Shown in pieces: positions 1 to 7,786 of a stretch of 20,421 bases of DNA. Position 1 is the first letter of the stretch; each line of letters begins with the position of its first letter. The notes under the pieces are model-generated. The model saw only the letters and a list, made by a program, of their open reading frames with translations. It was not told where the DNA came from and did not search any database. The translations under genes were made by a program, and so were the position numbers. Source of the stretch: Thiobacillus sp. UBA6205 (GTDB taxonomy: Bacteria > Pseudomonadota > Gammaproteobacteria > Burkholderiales > Thiobacillaceae). The stretch spans positions 6,993 to 27,413 of the forward strand of contig DISR01000013.1 of assembly GCA_002421825.1 (NCBI GenBank), given 5' to 3'.

Positions 1-173
1 TTCATTGCCGTGGACTTGCCAGATCCGCTGGGGCCCATGATGGCGACGAATTCGCCGGCGGCAATTTCCAGATCGACGCCGCGCAAGGCCTGGAAGGCGG
101 CAGTGCCCTGGCCGTAGGTCTTGGTGATGCCGGCGAGAGCGATCAGCGCATCCTGTCTTGCGTTGTCCGTCAT
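1..173 (-). CDS. ABC transporter ATP-binding protein (MacB/LolD-type), 3' part missing
   Basis: This is the N-terminal 57 or so residues of an ABC ATPase, cut by the left window edge. The visible part opens with a short acidic leader, then a strand ending ITKTYGQG, and a Walker A motif GPSGSGKST near residues 47-55 that binds ATP phosphates. The aromatic A-loop Tyr is in KTYGQG. The ATG at 171-173 overlaps the TGA of the adaptor gene (170-172) as ATGA, so the two are probably translationally coupled. Next to a MacA-like adaptor and a NodT-like outer-membrane factor, the ATPase most likely powers a MacAB-TolC-type tripartite exporter. Whether the permease is fused (MacB) or separate lies outside the window. 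The substrate cannot be told from sequence. The family call is firm, the subfamily less so. Confidence 0.9.
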   Translation of the reverse strand, partial: MTDNARQDALIALAGITKTYGQGTAAFQALRGVDLEIAAGEFVAIMGPSGSGKSTAM

Positions 174-1474
174 TTGGCCGGCGTTACGGAGTCGGTGATC
201 ACCTGCATGCCGGGCTTGAGTTCGCCTTCCAGCACTTCGGTCATGCGGCCGTTGGTGAGCCCGGTCTTGATTTTGACTGCAACGGGCTGGTCGTCCTTGA
301 GCACCCACACCTGTTTGCCGCCGTTTTTTTCATTGCCGGCGCGCGGCGCGCGCGAACTGGCGGTGCGCGGCATGCGCGGCAGCAGGGAACCGAGGATGCC
401 GCCGGAATCGGCTTTCCTGGCGCCGTTCCCCGCGGGCGTGAAACGCAGCGCGGCGTTGGGCACCAGCAATGCATCTTCGCGGATGGCGGTGCTGATTTCG
501 GCGGTGGCGGTCATGCCGGGGCGCAGGCTCAGGTCATCGTTGCTGACATCGAGCACGGTAGGATAGGACACCACACCTTCAGCCACCTGCGAGCCGTAGC
601 TCACGCGGCTGATGCGGGCAGGGTATTTACGGCCCGGGTAGGCATCCACGCCGAACGTTGCCTGCTGTCCAGCCTTGACCTGCCCGACATCGGCCTCGTC
701 GACATTGACTTGCAGTTCCATTTGCGAGAGGTCCTCCGCCAGCGTGAACAGCACCGGGGCCTGCAGCGAGGCGGCCACGGTCTGCCCCGGTTCCACCTTT
801 CTCGCCAGGACCACGCCATTGATGGGCGAGCGGATACTGGCCTTGGACAGGTTGGTTTCGTCCGAACTCAGCGTGGCTCTTGCCTGAGTCACGCCGGCCC
901 TGGCGGACGCGAGGCCCGCCTCGGCGCGCGCTGCCGCGGCTTCGGCGTTTTCGAGTTCGGAGCGTGACGGCACCTTGCCGCCGGAGAGCTTGAACACTGC
1001 CTCCAGGCGCAGCAGGTTGGCGCGCGCCTCGATCACGGTTGCCTCGGCCTGGCGCACGCTGGCCTCGGCCGAGAGCAGCGCGGCGCGTGACTTGGCGATC
1101 TGGTCCCCGAGTTTGGCGGTGTCGAGGCGGGCCAGCTCCTGGCCCTTCTTCACGCGGTCGTTGATGTCGACCAGAACCGTATCGACGATGCCAGACAGTT
1201 CGCTGCCGACATCCACCTGGTTGGTGGGTTGCAGGTTGCCGGTGGCGGAAACGGTGACTTCGAGACGGCCGAGATCGATGGTTTCGATTTCATAAAGCGG
1301 GGTACTGGATTCACTGCCCGGCTTGAACAGCAAGTAGCCCGCGGCAGCGAGTAACACGATAGCCGCTCCGGCCAGCCATAGCCCGCGTCGAGGGATCGGC
1401 CCGGCTGAAGCGGGGCCGAGGAGCATTTTCACGGAGCCTTTCAGATTGGAAGATGTCATGTTGGAATTCGTCAT
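170..1474 (-). CDS. Periplasmic adaptor (membrane fusion) protein, MacA/HlyD family
   Basis: A 434-residue inner-membrane-anchored adaptor that would bridge the ABC pump to the outer-membrane channel. One N-terminal membrane segment lies near residues 32-50 (GLWLAGAAIVLLAAAGYLLF). The first biotinyl-lipoyl half follows near 60-110 (VTVSATGNLQPTNQVDVGSELSG), then an Ala/Glu/Arg-rich alpha-helical hairpin around 115-205. The second lipoyl half and beta-barrel are around 210-330 (SPINGVVLARKVEPGQTV), and a membrane-proximal domain reaches the C terminus. Length and order fit MacA. About 35 residues containing Gly, Lys and Arg near 345-380 look like a loop insertion. The ATG at 1474 overlaps the TGA of the upstream outer-membrane gene (ATGA), and its own stop overlaps the ATPase start. 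A second in-frame Met at residue 17 is an alternative start. The substrate is unknown (antibiotic, lipid or peptide export are all possible). Confidence 0.9.
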   Translation of the reverse strand: MTNSNMTSSNLKGSVKMLLGPASAGPIPRRGLWLAGAAIVLLAAAGYLLFKPGSESSTPLYEIETIDLGRLEVTVSATGNLQPTNQVDVGSELSGIVDTVLVDINDRVKKGQELARLDTAKLGDQIAKSRAALLSAEASVRQAEATVIEARANLLRLEAVFKLSGGKVPSRSELENAEAAAARAEAGLASARAGVTQARATLSSDETNLSKASIRSPINGVVLARKVEPGQTVAASLQAPVLFTLAEDLSQMELQVNVDEADVGQVKAGQQATFGVDAYPGRKYPARISRVSYGSQVAEGVVSYPTVLDVSNDDLSLRPGMTATAEISTAIREDALLVPNAALRFTPAGNGARKADSGGILGSLLPRMPRTASSRAPRAGNEKNGGKQVWVLKDDQPVAVKIKTGLTNGRMTEVLEGELKPGMQVITDSVTPAK

Positions 1475-2919
1475 GAGGCGCCCTTGCCGGCGATGGGGGA
1501 AGCGGGCGACCAGCCGCCGCCCAGCGCCTTGTACAGGCGGATCACCGCCGAAATGCCGTCGGCGCGGGTGCTGGCGAGACTGTCCTCTATGGACAGCACG
1601 CTGCGCTCCGTGTCGAGCACGGACTGGAAATCGATGAGCCCGGCGCTGTAGCGGTTGCGCGCCAGCAGCGCAGCGTTGCGTGAGGACTCTGTTGCGATCG
1701 CCAGCGCCTGTTCGCGCTCACGGCTTTTCGCCAGCGCGGCGAGCGCGTTTTCCACATCGCCCAGCGCGCCGAGCACGGTTCGCTCGTAATCTATCAATGT
1801 TTGTTCGCGTACGGCGTCCTGGATATCGACTTGGGCGCGCAGGCGTCCTGCGTTGAAGATTGGGGCGCTGATGCCGGCGAGCAGTGAGTAGGCGCCTGCA
1901 CCGCTGTTGCCCAGCGCACTGAAAGCGAGCGCTTCGAGGCCGATGGAACCGGAGAGTTTGAAACCGGGGTAGCGCGCTGCCTCGGCCGCGCCCAGGCGCG
2001 AGGTTTCTGCGGCCAGCCGGCGCTCGGCCGCGCGCACGTCGGGTCGCTGGCGCAGGGTTTCGGCGGGAATGCCTACGGCGACCGCGGTCGGCGCCTTGGG
2101 CAATTCCGCATTTGCGGCCATGCGCGCATACAGGCTGCCCGGCGGCAGTCCCAGCAAGATGGCGAGGCGGTGTTCTGCCTCGGCAAAGCTTCTTTCCAGG
2201 CTGGGGATTTGCGCGCGCGTCTGTTCGAGGTTGGCGCGCGCCTGTTCCGTGTCCTGGCTGCTGACCAGCCCGGCCTGGGCGCGCCAGTCGGTGAGCTGCA
2301 GGGTTTCGGCCTGGCTGACGAGATTGTCGCGGGCGATGCGCAAGCGGATCTGGTAGGTGCGCAACTCGATGTAATTGAGCGCGACTTCCGCAGCCAATGA
2401 AACCTGGGTGTCGTACAGGCCGGCCTGGGTTGCTTGCAGGTCGGCGTCGGCGGCTTCGATGCCGCGCCGGGTGCCGCCGAACACGTCGAGCTCCCAGCCC
2501 GCATCGAAACCTGCGCTGAAGGTGTTTTGCGCTGCGCCGCTCCCGGTTTCCTCGCTCGACTTGCTGCGGCGTGCATCGAAAGAGGCCCCCACATCGGGAT
2601 ACAGGCCGGCCGCAGCCACGGTCCGGCGCGCGCGCGCCTCGCGCAGCCTGGCTTGCGCGCTGCGCAAATCCGGGCTGGATTGCAGGGCCTGCTCCACCAG
2701 CCCGGAGAGCAGGGGGTCGTTGAACGAGCGCCACCACCGGCTCAGGTTTCCGCTGGCCTCGGTGCGCGCGACGTCCTTCGCGGCATCGGCCTGGAACCAG
2801 ATCGCAGGGGCGGGATTTGCCGGTGTCCGGTATTCCGGGCCGACCATGGCGCAGCCTGACAACAGGCTGATTGCGGCGGCACAGAGGCAGGCCAATTGGG
2901 GGTTCAGATGGATGCGCAT
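1471..2919 (-). CDS. Outer-membrane efflux lipoprotein, NodT/OprM (TolC-like) family
   Basis: A 482-residue TolC-family channel that would form the outer-membrane exit duct of the exporter encoded downstream. I place the start at ATG 2917-2919, because from there the protein opens with a lipoprotein signal (MRIHLN..., hydrophobic core, lipobox LLSGC with Cys23). The frame stays open about 100 bases further upstream, but that extension would bury the signal peptide. After the lipobox comes the typical GPEYRTP start of mature NodT proteins. Two homologous helical-hairpin repeats follow: about 60-260, with AQARLREARA, and about 270-470, with RPDVRAAERRLAAETSRLGAA, the classic OEP signature. The TGA stop overlaps the adaptor ATG. 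No convincing Shine-Dalgarno is visible. A possible sigma-E-type promoter just upstream would make the transcript nearly leaderless. Confidence 0.92.
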   Translation of the reverse strand: MRIHLNPQLACLCAAAISLLSGCAMVGPEYRTPANPAPAIWFQADAAKDVARTEASGNLSRWWRSFNDPLLSGLVEQALQSSPDLRSAQARLREARARRTVAAAGLYPDVGASFDARRSKSSEETGSGAAQNTFSAGFDAGWELDVFGGTRRGIEAADADLQATQAGLYDTQVSLAAEVALNYIELRTYQIRLRIARDNLVSQAETLQLTDWRAQAGLVSSQDTEQARANLEQTRAQIPSLERSFAEAEHRLAILLGLPPGSLYARMAANAELPKAPTAVAVGIPAETLRQRPDVRAAERRLAAETSRLGAAEAARYPGFKLSGSIGLEALAFSALGNSGAGAYSLLAGISAPIFNAGRLRAQVDIQDAVREQTLIDYERTVLGALGDVENALAALAKSREREQALAIATESSRNAALLARNRYSAGLIDFQSVLDTERSVLSIEDSLASTRADGISAVIRLYKALGGGWSPASPIAGKGAS

Positions 2920-2926
2920 GTGTATG

Positions 2927-2955
2927 CTCAGAGGCGGGAAGCATCCCGCAGTTCC
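2927..2955 (-). promoter_or_regulatory. Possible sigma-E-type promoter of the exporter operon
   Basis: On the minus strand GGAACT (2955-2950) and TCTGAG (2932-2927) are arranged as a sigma-E -35/-10 pair. Counted as GAACTG, a 16-base spacer and TCTGAG, it has the same spacing as the candidate in front of rpoE. The spacer contains a short palindrome, GCGGGA and TCCCGC around four bases. The -10 lies only 7 bases from the ATG, so the transcript would be almost leaderless. That argues for caution. Confidence 0.3.
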
Positions 2956-3000
2956 CGATTGTGCCTCAAGATTGCTGTCGAACAATATGGCCGCCGGAGC

Positions 3001-3028
3001 AAAAAATGCCCCCGCCAAGCGGGGGCAT
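3001..3028 (-). terminator. Intrinsic terminator of the CsgG-like gene
   Basis: A perfect 10-base-pair GC-rich stem (arms 3006-3015 and 3019-3028, ATGCCCCCGC against GCGGGGGCAT) closes a 3-base loop. On the minus strand it is followed by a run of six T (3006-3001). It lies about 25 bases past the stop codon of the minus-strand gene ending at 3052, the expected position for its Rho-independent terminator. It also insulates the exporter operon that starts at 2919. Confidence 0.88.
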
Positions 3029-3051
3029 CATGCGGATGCGGTGCGGCTGGC

Positions 3052-4083
3052 TTACTTTCTGACCAGGATTTTCTCGACCCAGCCTTCGCCGCTATTGCCT
3101 TGCACGGACATGAAGCCGTTCTTTTCCTCGCCGGTGAAAATGATCTCCTCGCCCTTCGGCAGGCTGGCGAGCACCTTGGAGGTCTTGCTGGGCTGGCTGT
3201 ACATCTTGAGCCCGCCGATCTTGCCGGTGATGACGTCGCCCGTCTCGAACACGGCGCCGGCCTTCACCACCTTGCCCGACTCCTGCTTGAGGTTGATGTC
3301 CTGGCGCACGAGCTGCGGGTTGTTGCGGATGGAACGCACGATGTTGTTCCAGTTGTCCATGTAGCTGGCGGCAATCATTTTGCCTTCGGGGGTGTTGGTG
3401 TAGGCGCCGAGCGCGCCGCCGCCGCCGCCGCCCACCACCAGTCCGCCCAGGCTCCAGTCGGTTTTTTCGGCGTTGCCCTGGGCGGCCGCGATCTGCAGCG
3501 AGGAACGCGCGTCCGCCAGGATCATGCTGGTCTGCGCGGACTTGAACTTGAGGCCGCCGGCAACCACGCCGGCCACCGCGCCGAACACGCCGAATCCGCC
3601 GAGCGCGCCGCCGATGCCGCCGGAGTCCTTGCTGGAGAACACCGCGTCAGGGGTGAGCACGTAGTCGGCCGTGACCATCTGGCCCTTGCCCATGTTGGAG
3701 CCGGCGCGCAGTTCGCCTGCTTCCGCGAGCTGGCGTTCCTGCATGATGTTGTTCATGGCGCGGCCGCGCTCCACCAGCACGAAGCAGTTGGACTGCTGCA
3801 CCATCATGCGGATCACCCCGGTGGGAGAGGGCAAGCCGTATTGAAGCAGGTGCGAGATCACCGCATCCTGCGCCTCGGCCACCGCCAGGGTGCCGTAGGG
3901 CTTGTCGCATTTCTCCAGTTCCCTGGCCTCGCCCTGGGCGCCGTCCGGGCCGGCGGAGCCGGAGGGCTGGCCGGCTTCCTGGCCGCCGCCCAGCTTGAAG
4001 TCGAACAGGGCGTGCGCCGGGGTGATCATGACCGGGCTCATGAACAGGCTGGCGATGAGCGCAGCGGCAAACTTTTTCTTCAT
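3052..4083 (-). CDS. Secreted CsgG/HfaB-like protein with C-terminal SH3-like domain
   Basis: A 343-residue exported protein. Residues 1-25 form a signal peptide with a type I cleavage site after AHA (MKKKFAAALIASLF..., no lipobox Cys). A Gly/Pro/Ser-rich linker follows. Residues about 62-255 resemble the CsgG/HfaB fold: FVLVERGRAMNNIMQERQL near 101-119 is the family's hallmark 'ERxxxxxxxxER' helix, and TPEGKMIAASYMDNWNNIV comes near 231-249. Glycine-rich stretches (157-178 and GGGGGG near 218-223) interrupt the domain. Residues about 285-343 look like a bacterial SH3 domain (GLKMYSQPSKTSKVLASL, GWVEKILVRK). CsgG proteins form outer-membrane secretion pores or adhesin anchors, but they are normally lipoproteins, so the missing lipobox is odd. 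No curli genes lie nearby. A strong GGAGGA lies 7 bases before the ATG. The fold is moderately certain and the function unknown. Confidence 0.75.
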   Translation of the reverse strand: MKKKFAAALIASLFMSPVMITPAHALFDFKLGGGQEAGQPSGSAGPDGAQGEARELEKCDKPYGTLAVAEAQDAVISHLLQYGLPSPTGVIRMMVQQSNCFVLVERGRAMNNIMQERQLAEAGELRAGSNMGKGQMVTADYVLTPDAVFSSKDSGGIGGALGGFGVFGAVAGVVAGGLKFKSAQTSMILADARSSLQIAAAQGNAEKTDWSLGGLVVGGGGGGALGAYTNTPEGKMIAASYMDNWNNIVRSIRNNPQLVRQDINLKQESGKVVKAGAVFETGDVITGKIGGLKMYSQPSKTSKVLASLPKGEEIIFTGEEKNGFMSVQGNSGEGWVEKILVRK

Positions 4084-4143
4084 TGTTGATTCCTCCGCAA
4101 GGGGTACGGGACAGATGTAGATATGCCGGCAAAGTGTAAACCA

Positions 4144-4464
4144 TTAGCCCGGCGGGGCGGAATCCCGGTCGCAAGCCGCCATGGGAGCGTAGTCGCCGAC
4201 AAAACGCTCTATATGGCGCGGACCGTCCAGGAACATGTCGAGATCGAATTCGTCCACGGCCTGAACCAGCAGGCGCTCGAAGCGCTTGGCTTCGCCGACA
4301 TTTTCGTAGATTTCCATCCACAGCCCGGGATTGTCGCGCTTTTTCAGCAACTTCCCGCCGATGCCGCTGCGGCAGGCGAGGCGCGCCTGCATGCTGCGCA
4401 CCAGGGTTTCCGCTTCGTCGGCAGTGTTTGCGCTGACTCGGTAGTAGATGTAGTAATGGTTCAA
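4144..4464 (-). CDS. DUF4936 family protein
   Basis: A small soluble protein of 106 residues with the YYIYYRV opening typical of DUF4936, a betaproteobacterial family of unknown function. It begins with a TTG codon (4464-4462) that overlaps the TGA of the ygfZ-like gene (4463-4461), so it is probably translated by coupling to that gene. The fold looks like a compact alpha/beta ferredoxin-like domain: a strand YYIYYRVS, a helix DEAETLVRSMQARL, and a strand WMEIYENV. No catalytic motif is evident. Its tight linkage to ygfZ is the only functional hint. I cannot assign a role. Confidence 0.75.
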   Translation of the reverse strand: MNHYYIYYRVSANTADEAETLVRSMQARLACRSGIGGKLLKKRDNPGLWMEIYENVGEAKRFERLLVQAVDEFDLDMFLDGPRHIERFVGDYAPMAACDRDSAPPG

Positions 4465-5495
4465 GGAAGCGGGTAGGGCTGGGCCTTGAGTGCAAGCATC
4501 GGGCCATCCGGCGTTTTCCAGTGGATGGGCTGGTTCGCCGCCACTGACTCGATCTGCGCCACGGCCAGGAGGTCGAAGCCGCCGCCCGGCGCGGGCGCGG
4601 CATTGACCACCATGCCCGAGGCCTGGCCTTCCATGTCCGGGGTGTAGAGGTTGTCGCCGGCCGCCGGCGCATCAGCGCCGTCCAGGTGCGCGAGGTACAT
4701 GCGGCGCTTGAGCCTGCCCAGATACTGGGTGCGCGCCACGATCTCCTGGCCGGGATAGCAGCCTTTCTGGAAGCTCACGCCGCCCAGCACTTCCCAGTTG
4801 ACCATCTGCGGCACGAATTCCTCCTGGGTGGCGGCGACGATCATGGGAATGCCGCTGGAAAGGCGCAGCCAGTCCCACACCGCCGCACCGACGGGCGCGG
4901 CGTGCCTGGCCAGCGCTGCCCACGCCGCAGCGGCCTTGTCTGGGGCGAGCGAGAGCACGAACTTGTCCGCACCGATGCGCACGGTGAGGCCCCGCTCATT
5001 GGCCTGGGTTTTCATCGCACCCTCGGGCAGGGGCAGGCCGGCTTCATTCAGCGCGGCAGCGGCATGCGGCCCGGCCAGCACCAGGCGCACGTTCTCGTCG
5101 CTGGCGTCGCGCGCCGTGACCTTGGAGCGCAGGATGAACATCTTCAGGCGCTTCAGTACCGCTTCGCGGATGTCGCCGGACATCTGCAAACAGGTGTCGG
5201 CGCCGGCCTTCCACATCAGGAAGTTCGCCAGCATGCGGCCCTTGGGCGAGCAGTAGCCGTTCCAGGCCGCGGCGTCGGCAGAGAGGCCGCGCACATCGTT
5301 GGTCAACTGGCTTTGCAGGAATTCGGCGGTGTCCTCGCCGGAAAAGGCCAGCAGGCCCAATTGCGAGAGGTCGGCCATGACCGTGCCATTGTGCGCTGCG
5401 GCCAGTTCCTCGGCCGGTTTGCCGAAATCGAGCACGCAGCCGTCGCCGATGCGCGCACCCTGCCGGGACAGGAAATCTTGCCAGGTGGATATCAT
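4461..5495 (-). CDS. ygfZ: Folate-binding YgfZ/IBA57-family protein
   Basis: A 344-residue GcvT-like tetrahydrofolate-binding protein. In E. coli YgfZ supports assembly or repair of a subset of iron-sulfur cluster enzymes such as MiaB. The family signature KGCYPGQEIVAR is at about residues 244-255, with the conserved Cys246. The N-terminal GcvT-like region is at about 35-130 (LSQLGLLAFSGEDTAEFLQSQLTNDV), and the LSSGIPMI helix-turn is near 212. The ATG at 5493-5495 sits almost back to back with the divergent ygfX-like gene. The stop overlaps the TTG start of the DUF4936 gene. The family and its length match well. Confidence 0.93.
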   Translation of the reverse strand: MISTWQDFLSRQGARIGDGCVLDFGKPAEELAAAHNGTVMADLSQLGLLAFSGEDTAEFLQSQLTNDVRGLSADAAAWNGYCSPKGRMLANFLMWKAGADTCLQMSGDIREAVLKRLKMFILRSKVTARDASDENVRLVLAGPHAAAALNEAGLPLPEGAMKTQANERGLTVRIGADKFVLSLAPDKAAAAWAALARHAAPVGAAVWDWLRLSSGIPMIVAATQEEFVPQMVNWEVLGGVSFQKGCYPGQEIVARTQYLGRLKRRMYLAHLDGADAPAAGDNLYTPDMEGQASGMVVNAAPAPGGGFDLLAVAQIESVAANQPIHWKTPDGPMLALKAQPYPLP

Positions 5496-5532
5496 GATGG
5501 TGCAATCCTCGTATGAATGCCGGAAATTCTAC

Positions 5533-5961
5533 ATGTTTCTGCCGCTGGAACTGACCCTGCGCCCGTCGCGGATTTGCGTGGCGGTTCTGGCCATGGCGCA
5601 TGCCCTGGCCTTGCTGGGCGTGTGGCTGGCTGCGTTGCCGGCGTGGATACAGACGCTGCTGACCCTTGTCCTGTCAGCGAGTGTGGTCTGGGCGTGGCGC
5701 GAAAGCTCAAGCGTCCCGCGCGGGCTGCGGGTGAGCCAGTCGGGGCACCTCGAACTGCTGGACGGGGAGTGGCGCCCGGCGCAAATCAAGGGCAGGCCGG
5801 TGGTGCTGCCCTGGCTGGTCAGCCTGGGGCTCGCCGTGGAGAACGGGGGGTCCCGCAGGGTGATCCTTTGGAAGGATAGCGCTGAAGCCGACCGCTTCAG
5901 GAAATTGAGCGTGTGGCTGCGGTGGGGCTGGCAGCCTCATCGTGACCCTTCCGGAGCCTGA
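5533..5961 (+). CDS. YgfX-like small inner-membrane protein
   Basis: A 142-residue protein with two adjacent hydrophobic segments near residues 14-50 (VAVLAMAHALALLGVWLAAL and IQTLLTLVLSASVVWAW), forming a membrane hairpin. A cytoplasmic beta-rich domain follows, ending in a WLRWGW motif. This architecture and the MFLPLELTLRPSR opening fit the YgfX/CptA group. In E. coli that protein has been reported as a membrane toxin acting on cytoskeletal proteins, with SdhE as neighbour. No sdhE gene is present here. The start at 5533 has GGAA 7 bases upstream. In-frame ATGs at 5494 and 5497 would add 12-13 residues and overlap the divergent ygfZ start. The nearby YgfZ gene supports the call, because the two are also neighbours in E. 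coli. Function here is uncertain. Confidence 0.7.
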   Translation: MFLPLELTLRPSRICVAVLAMAHALALLGVWLAALPAWIQTLLTLVLSASVVWAWRESSSVPRGLRVSQSGHLELLDGEWRPAQIKGRPVVLPWLVSLGLAVENGGSRRVILWKDSAEADRFRKLSVWLRWGWQPHRDPSGA

Positions 5962-6032
5962 CCGAAACCAAAGCGCTGGCGTCACGGCGGGCTTGCCGGC
6001 GTCGCACGTTCTGCATGAAGCGGGCGACGGCG

Positions 6033-7652
6033 CTAAAGCTCCGGCATCATCACTTCGCACACGCCGGGACAGAGCAGCCCCGGGCGCGGGTTGATGACGG
6101 TGTTGCCGCCTACCGGCATCATCTCCGGGTAGTCGCGGCTGTAGTGAAGGCCCCGGCTCTCGTGACGCAGCATGGCGGAGCGCACGATGAGGTCTGCGGT
6201 CATCACCAGGTTCCTGAGCTCGATCAAATCGTGGGTCACGCGGAAATTCTGGTAGAACTCGTCGATCTCATCCTGCAAGAGGCGGATGCGGTGTGCGGCG
6301 CGCGCGAGGCGCTTGTTGGTGCGGACTATTCCGACGTAATCCCACATGAAGCGGCGCAGTTCCGCCCAGTTGTGCGAGATGACGATTTCCTCGTCGGCGT
6401 CGGTGACGCGCGACTCGTCCCATTCCGGGATGGCATCCGATGCCGAGGGCGAGTTTTCCATGATGTGGCGCGCGGCGGCACGCCCGAACACCAGGCATTC
6501 GAGCAGCGAATTCGAGGCCAGGCGGTTGGCGCCGTGAAGGCCGGTGAAGGCGACCTCGCCCACGGCGTACAGGTTGCACAGGTCGGTGCAGCCCCACATG
6601 TCGGTGATCACGCCGCCGCAGGTAAAGTGCGCGGCCGGCACCACCGGAATCGGCTCCTGGGTCATGTCGATGCCCAACTCCGACAGGTGGCGGAAGATGT
6701 TGGGAAAATGCTCGATGATGAATCTGGCCGGTTTGTGCGAAATGTCGAGGTAGACGCAGTCGAGGCCGCGCTTTTTCATCTCGTAGTCGATGGCGCGCGC
6801 CACCACGTCGCGCGTGGCCAGTTCGGCTCGCCGGTCGTGCTCGGGCATGAAGCGCGTGCCGTCTGGCAGTTTCAGCACCCCCCCCTCGCCTCGCACCGCC
6901 TCGGTGATGAGGAAGGACTTGGTCTGCGGGTGATACAGGCAGGTGGGATGGAACTGGATGAATTCCATATTGCCCACGCGACAGCCGGCGCGCCAGGCCA
7001 TGGCGATGCCGTCTCCGGTCGAGGTGTCCGGGTTGGTGGTGTAGAGATAGACCTTGCCCGCGCCGCCGCTGGCCAGCACCACGTAGCCGGCGGAGAAGGT
7101 TTCCACCCTGCCGGTGCTGTTGTTGAGCGCATAGACGCCATAGACGCGGCGCTCATCGTCGCCGGTGCGGCGCCCGGTAATGAGGTCGACGGCGAGATGG
7201 TTTTCCAGCACGGTGATGTTGGCGTGGCTGCGGATGCGTTCGGCGAGCGAGGTCTGCACGGCGCGCCCGGTGGCATCGGCGGCATGCACCACGCGGCGCT
7301 CGCTGTGGCCGCCTTCGCGCGTAAGATGGTAGCTCTCGGATTCTCGTTCGTGGGTGAACGCCACGCCCTGGGCCGCCAGCCAGTCGATCATTTCCCTGCC
7401 CTGGCTGACCACGAAGCGGGTGACGTGCTCGTCGCACAGCCCGGCGCCGGCGGTCAGGGTGTCGCGGATGTGGGCTTCCACCGAGTCGTGGCTGTCCAGC
7501 ACCGCGGCGATGCCGCCTTGTGCCCAGGCGCTGGCGCTGTCCAGCAGCTCGCGCTTGGTCAGGATGGTGACGTGCTTGTGCTCCGCCAGATGGAGCGCCG
7601 TGGTAAGTGCAGCGAGACCGCTGCCGATGATGAGGACTTCGCAATTGTGCAT
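6033..7652 (-). CDS. nadB: L-aspartate oxidase (quinolinate synthase B)
   Basis: A 539-residue flavoenzyme that oxidises L-aspartate to iminoaspartate, which NadA condenses with dihydroxyacetone phosphate to make quinolinate for NAD synthesis. The FAD dinucleotide fold begins at once (LIIGSGLAALTTAL, GSGLAA at 10-15). The flavin/substrate region SAWAQGGIAAVL is near 40-52. HPTCLYHP near 235 and RAELATRDVVARAIDY near 275-290 (catalytic-type Arg281) are characteristic, and the fumarate-reductase-like helical C terminus is intact. The length equals that of known NadB proteins. The divergent arrangement with rpoE is conserved in proteobacteria. No nadA or nadC is in the window. The Shine-Dalgarno is weak. 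A run of eight G on the coding strand (about 6878-6885) lies in the codons for EGGV. Confidence 0.96.
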   Translation of the reverse strand: MHNCEVLIIGSGLAALTTALHLAEHKHVTILTKRELLDSASAWAQGGIAAVLDSHDSVEAHIRDTLTAGAGLCDEHVTRFVVSQGREMIDWLAAQGVAFTHERESESYHLTREGGHSERRVVHAADATGRAVQTSLAERIRSHANITVLENHLAVDLITGRRTGDDERRVYGVYALNNSTGRVETFSAGYVVLASGGAGKVYLYTTNPDTSTGDGIAMAWRAGCRVGNMEFIQFHPTCLYHPQTKSFLITEAVRGEGGVLKLPDGTRFMPEHDRRAELATRDVVARAIDYEMKKRGLDCVYLDISHKPARFIIEHFPNIFRHLSELGIDMTQEPIPVVPAAHFTCGGVITDMWGCTDLCNLYAVGEVAFTGLHGANRLASNSLLECLVFGRAAARHIMENSPSASDAIPEWDESRVTDADEEIVISHNWAELRRFMWDYVGIVRTNKRLARAAHRIRLLQDEIDEFYQNFRVTHDLIELRNLVMTADLIVRSAMLRHESRGLHYSRDYPEMMPVGGNTVINPRPGLLCPGVCEVMMPEL

Positions 7653-7702
7653 GGTTGGATGCCAATCATAATGGCGTAAAGCCCGGGAAAGCCTGGCTGG
7701 CT

Positions 7703-7730
7703 GAACTTTTTTTGCGGGCGCGAGTCCGAA
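7703..7730 (+). promoter_or_regulatory. Probable sigma-E-dependent promoter of rpoE (autoregulation)
   Basis: GAACTTTTT begins at 7703 and TCCGAA lies at 7725-7730, separated by 16 bases from the end of GAACTT. This matches the E. coli sigma-E pattern (GGAACTTTT and TCTGA-like elements at about 16 bases). It sits 57 bases before the rpoE start codon. Sigma-E genes are usually autoregulated, which makes the site credible. It is prediction only. Confidence 0.6.
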
Positions 7731-7748
7731 AAGGCGTAATACGCTCGC

Positions 7749-7778
7749 ATATACTTAAGCAAAATAATGATTTGTCAG
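7749..7778 (-). promoter_or_regulatory. Weak sigma-70-like promoter candidate for nadB
   Basis: On the minus strand CTGACA (7778-7773) and AGTATA (7755-7750) are 17 bases apart, giving a transcript with a leader of roughly 90 bases before the nadB ATG. Both hexamers are imperfect. It is listed because nothing better precedes nadB in this short divergent gap. Confidence 0.25.
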
Positions 7779-7786
7779 GGGGGATT

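Noticed and set aside
2920..3018. N-terminal extension of the outer-membrane lipoprotein to 3018
   Set aside because: It would place 33 extra residues before the lipoprotein signal peptide and run into the upstream gene's terminator.
5962..6032. Terminator hairpin between the convergent ygfX-like gene and nadB
   Set aside because: Only short, imperfect GC-rich complementarities are visible and there is no T run, so no terminator can be supported.
6015..7679. Long plus-strand open frame opposite nadB
   Set aside because: It is antisense to a full-length NadB with all family motifs, and the translated product is low-complexity His/Val/Gly-rich. Similar antisense frames at 158-967, 2896-4089 and 9673-11994 were dismissed for the same reason.
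7727..7755. Sigma-70 promoter for rpoE using TATACT at 7750-7755
   Set aside because: The -10-like hexamer is good, but no acceptable -35 lies 16-18 bases upstream. The sigma-E-type site is better supported.
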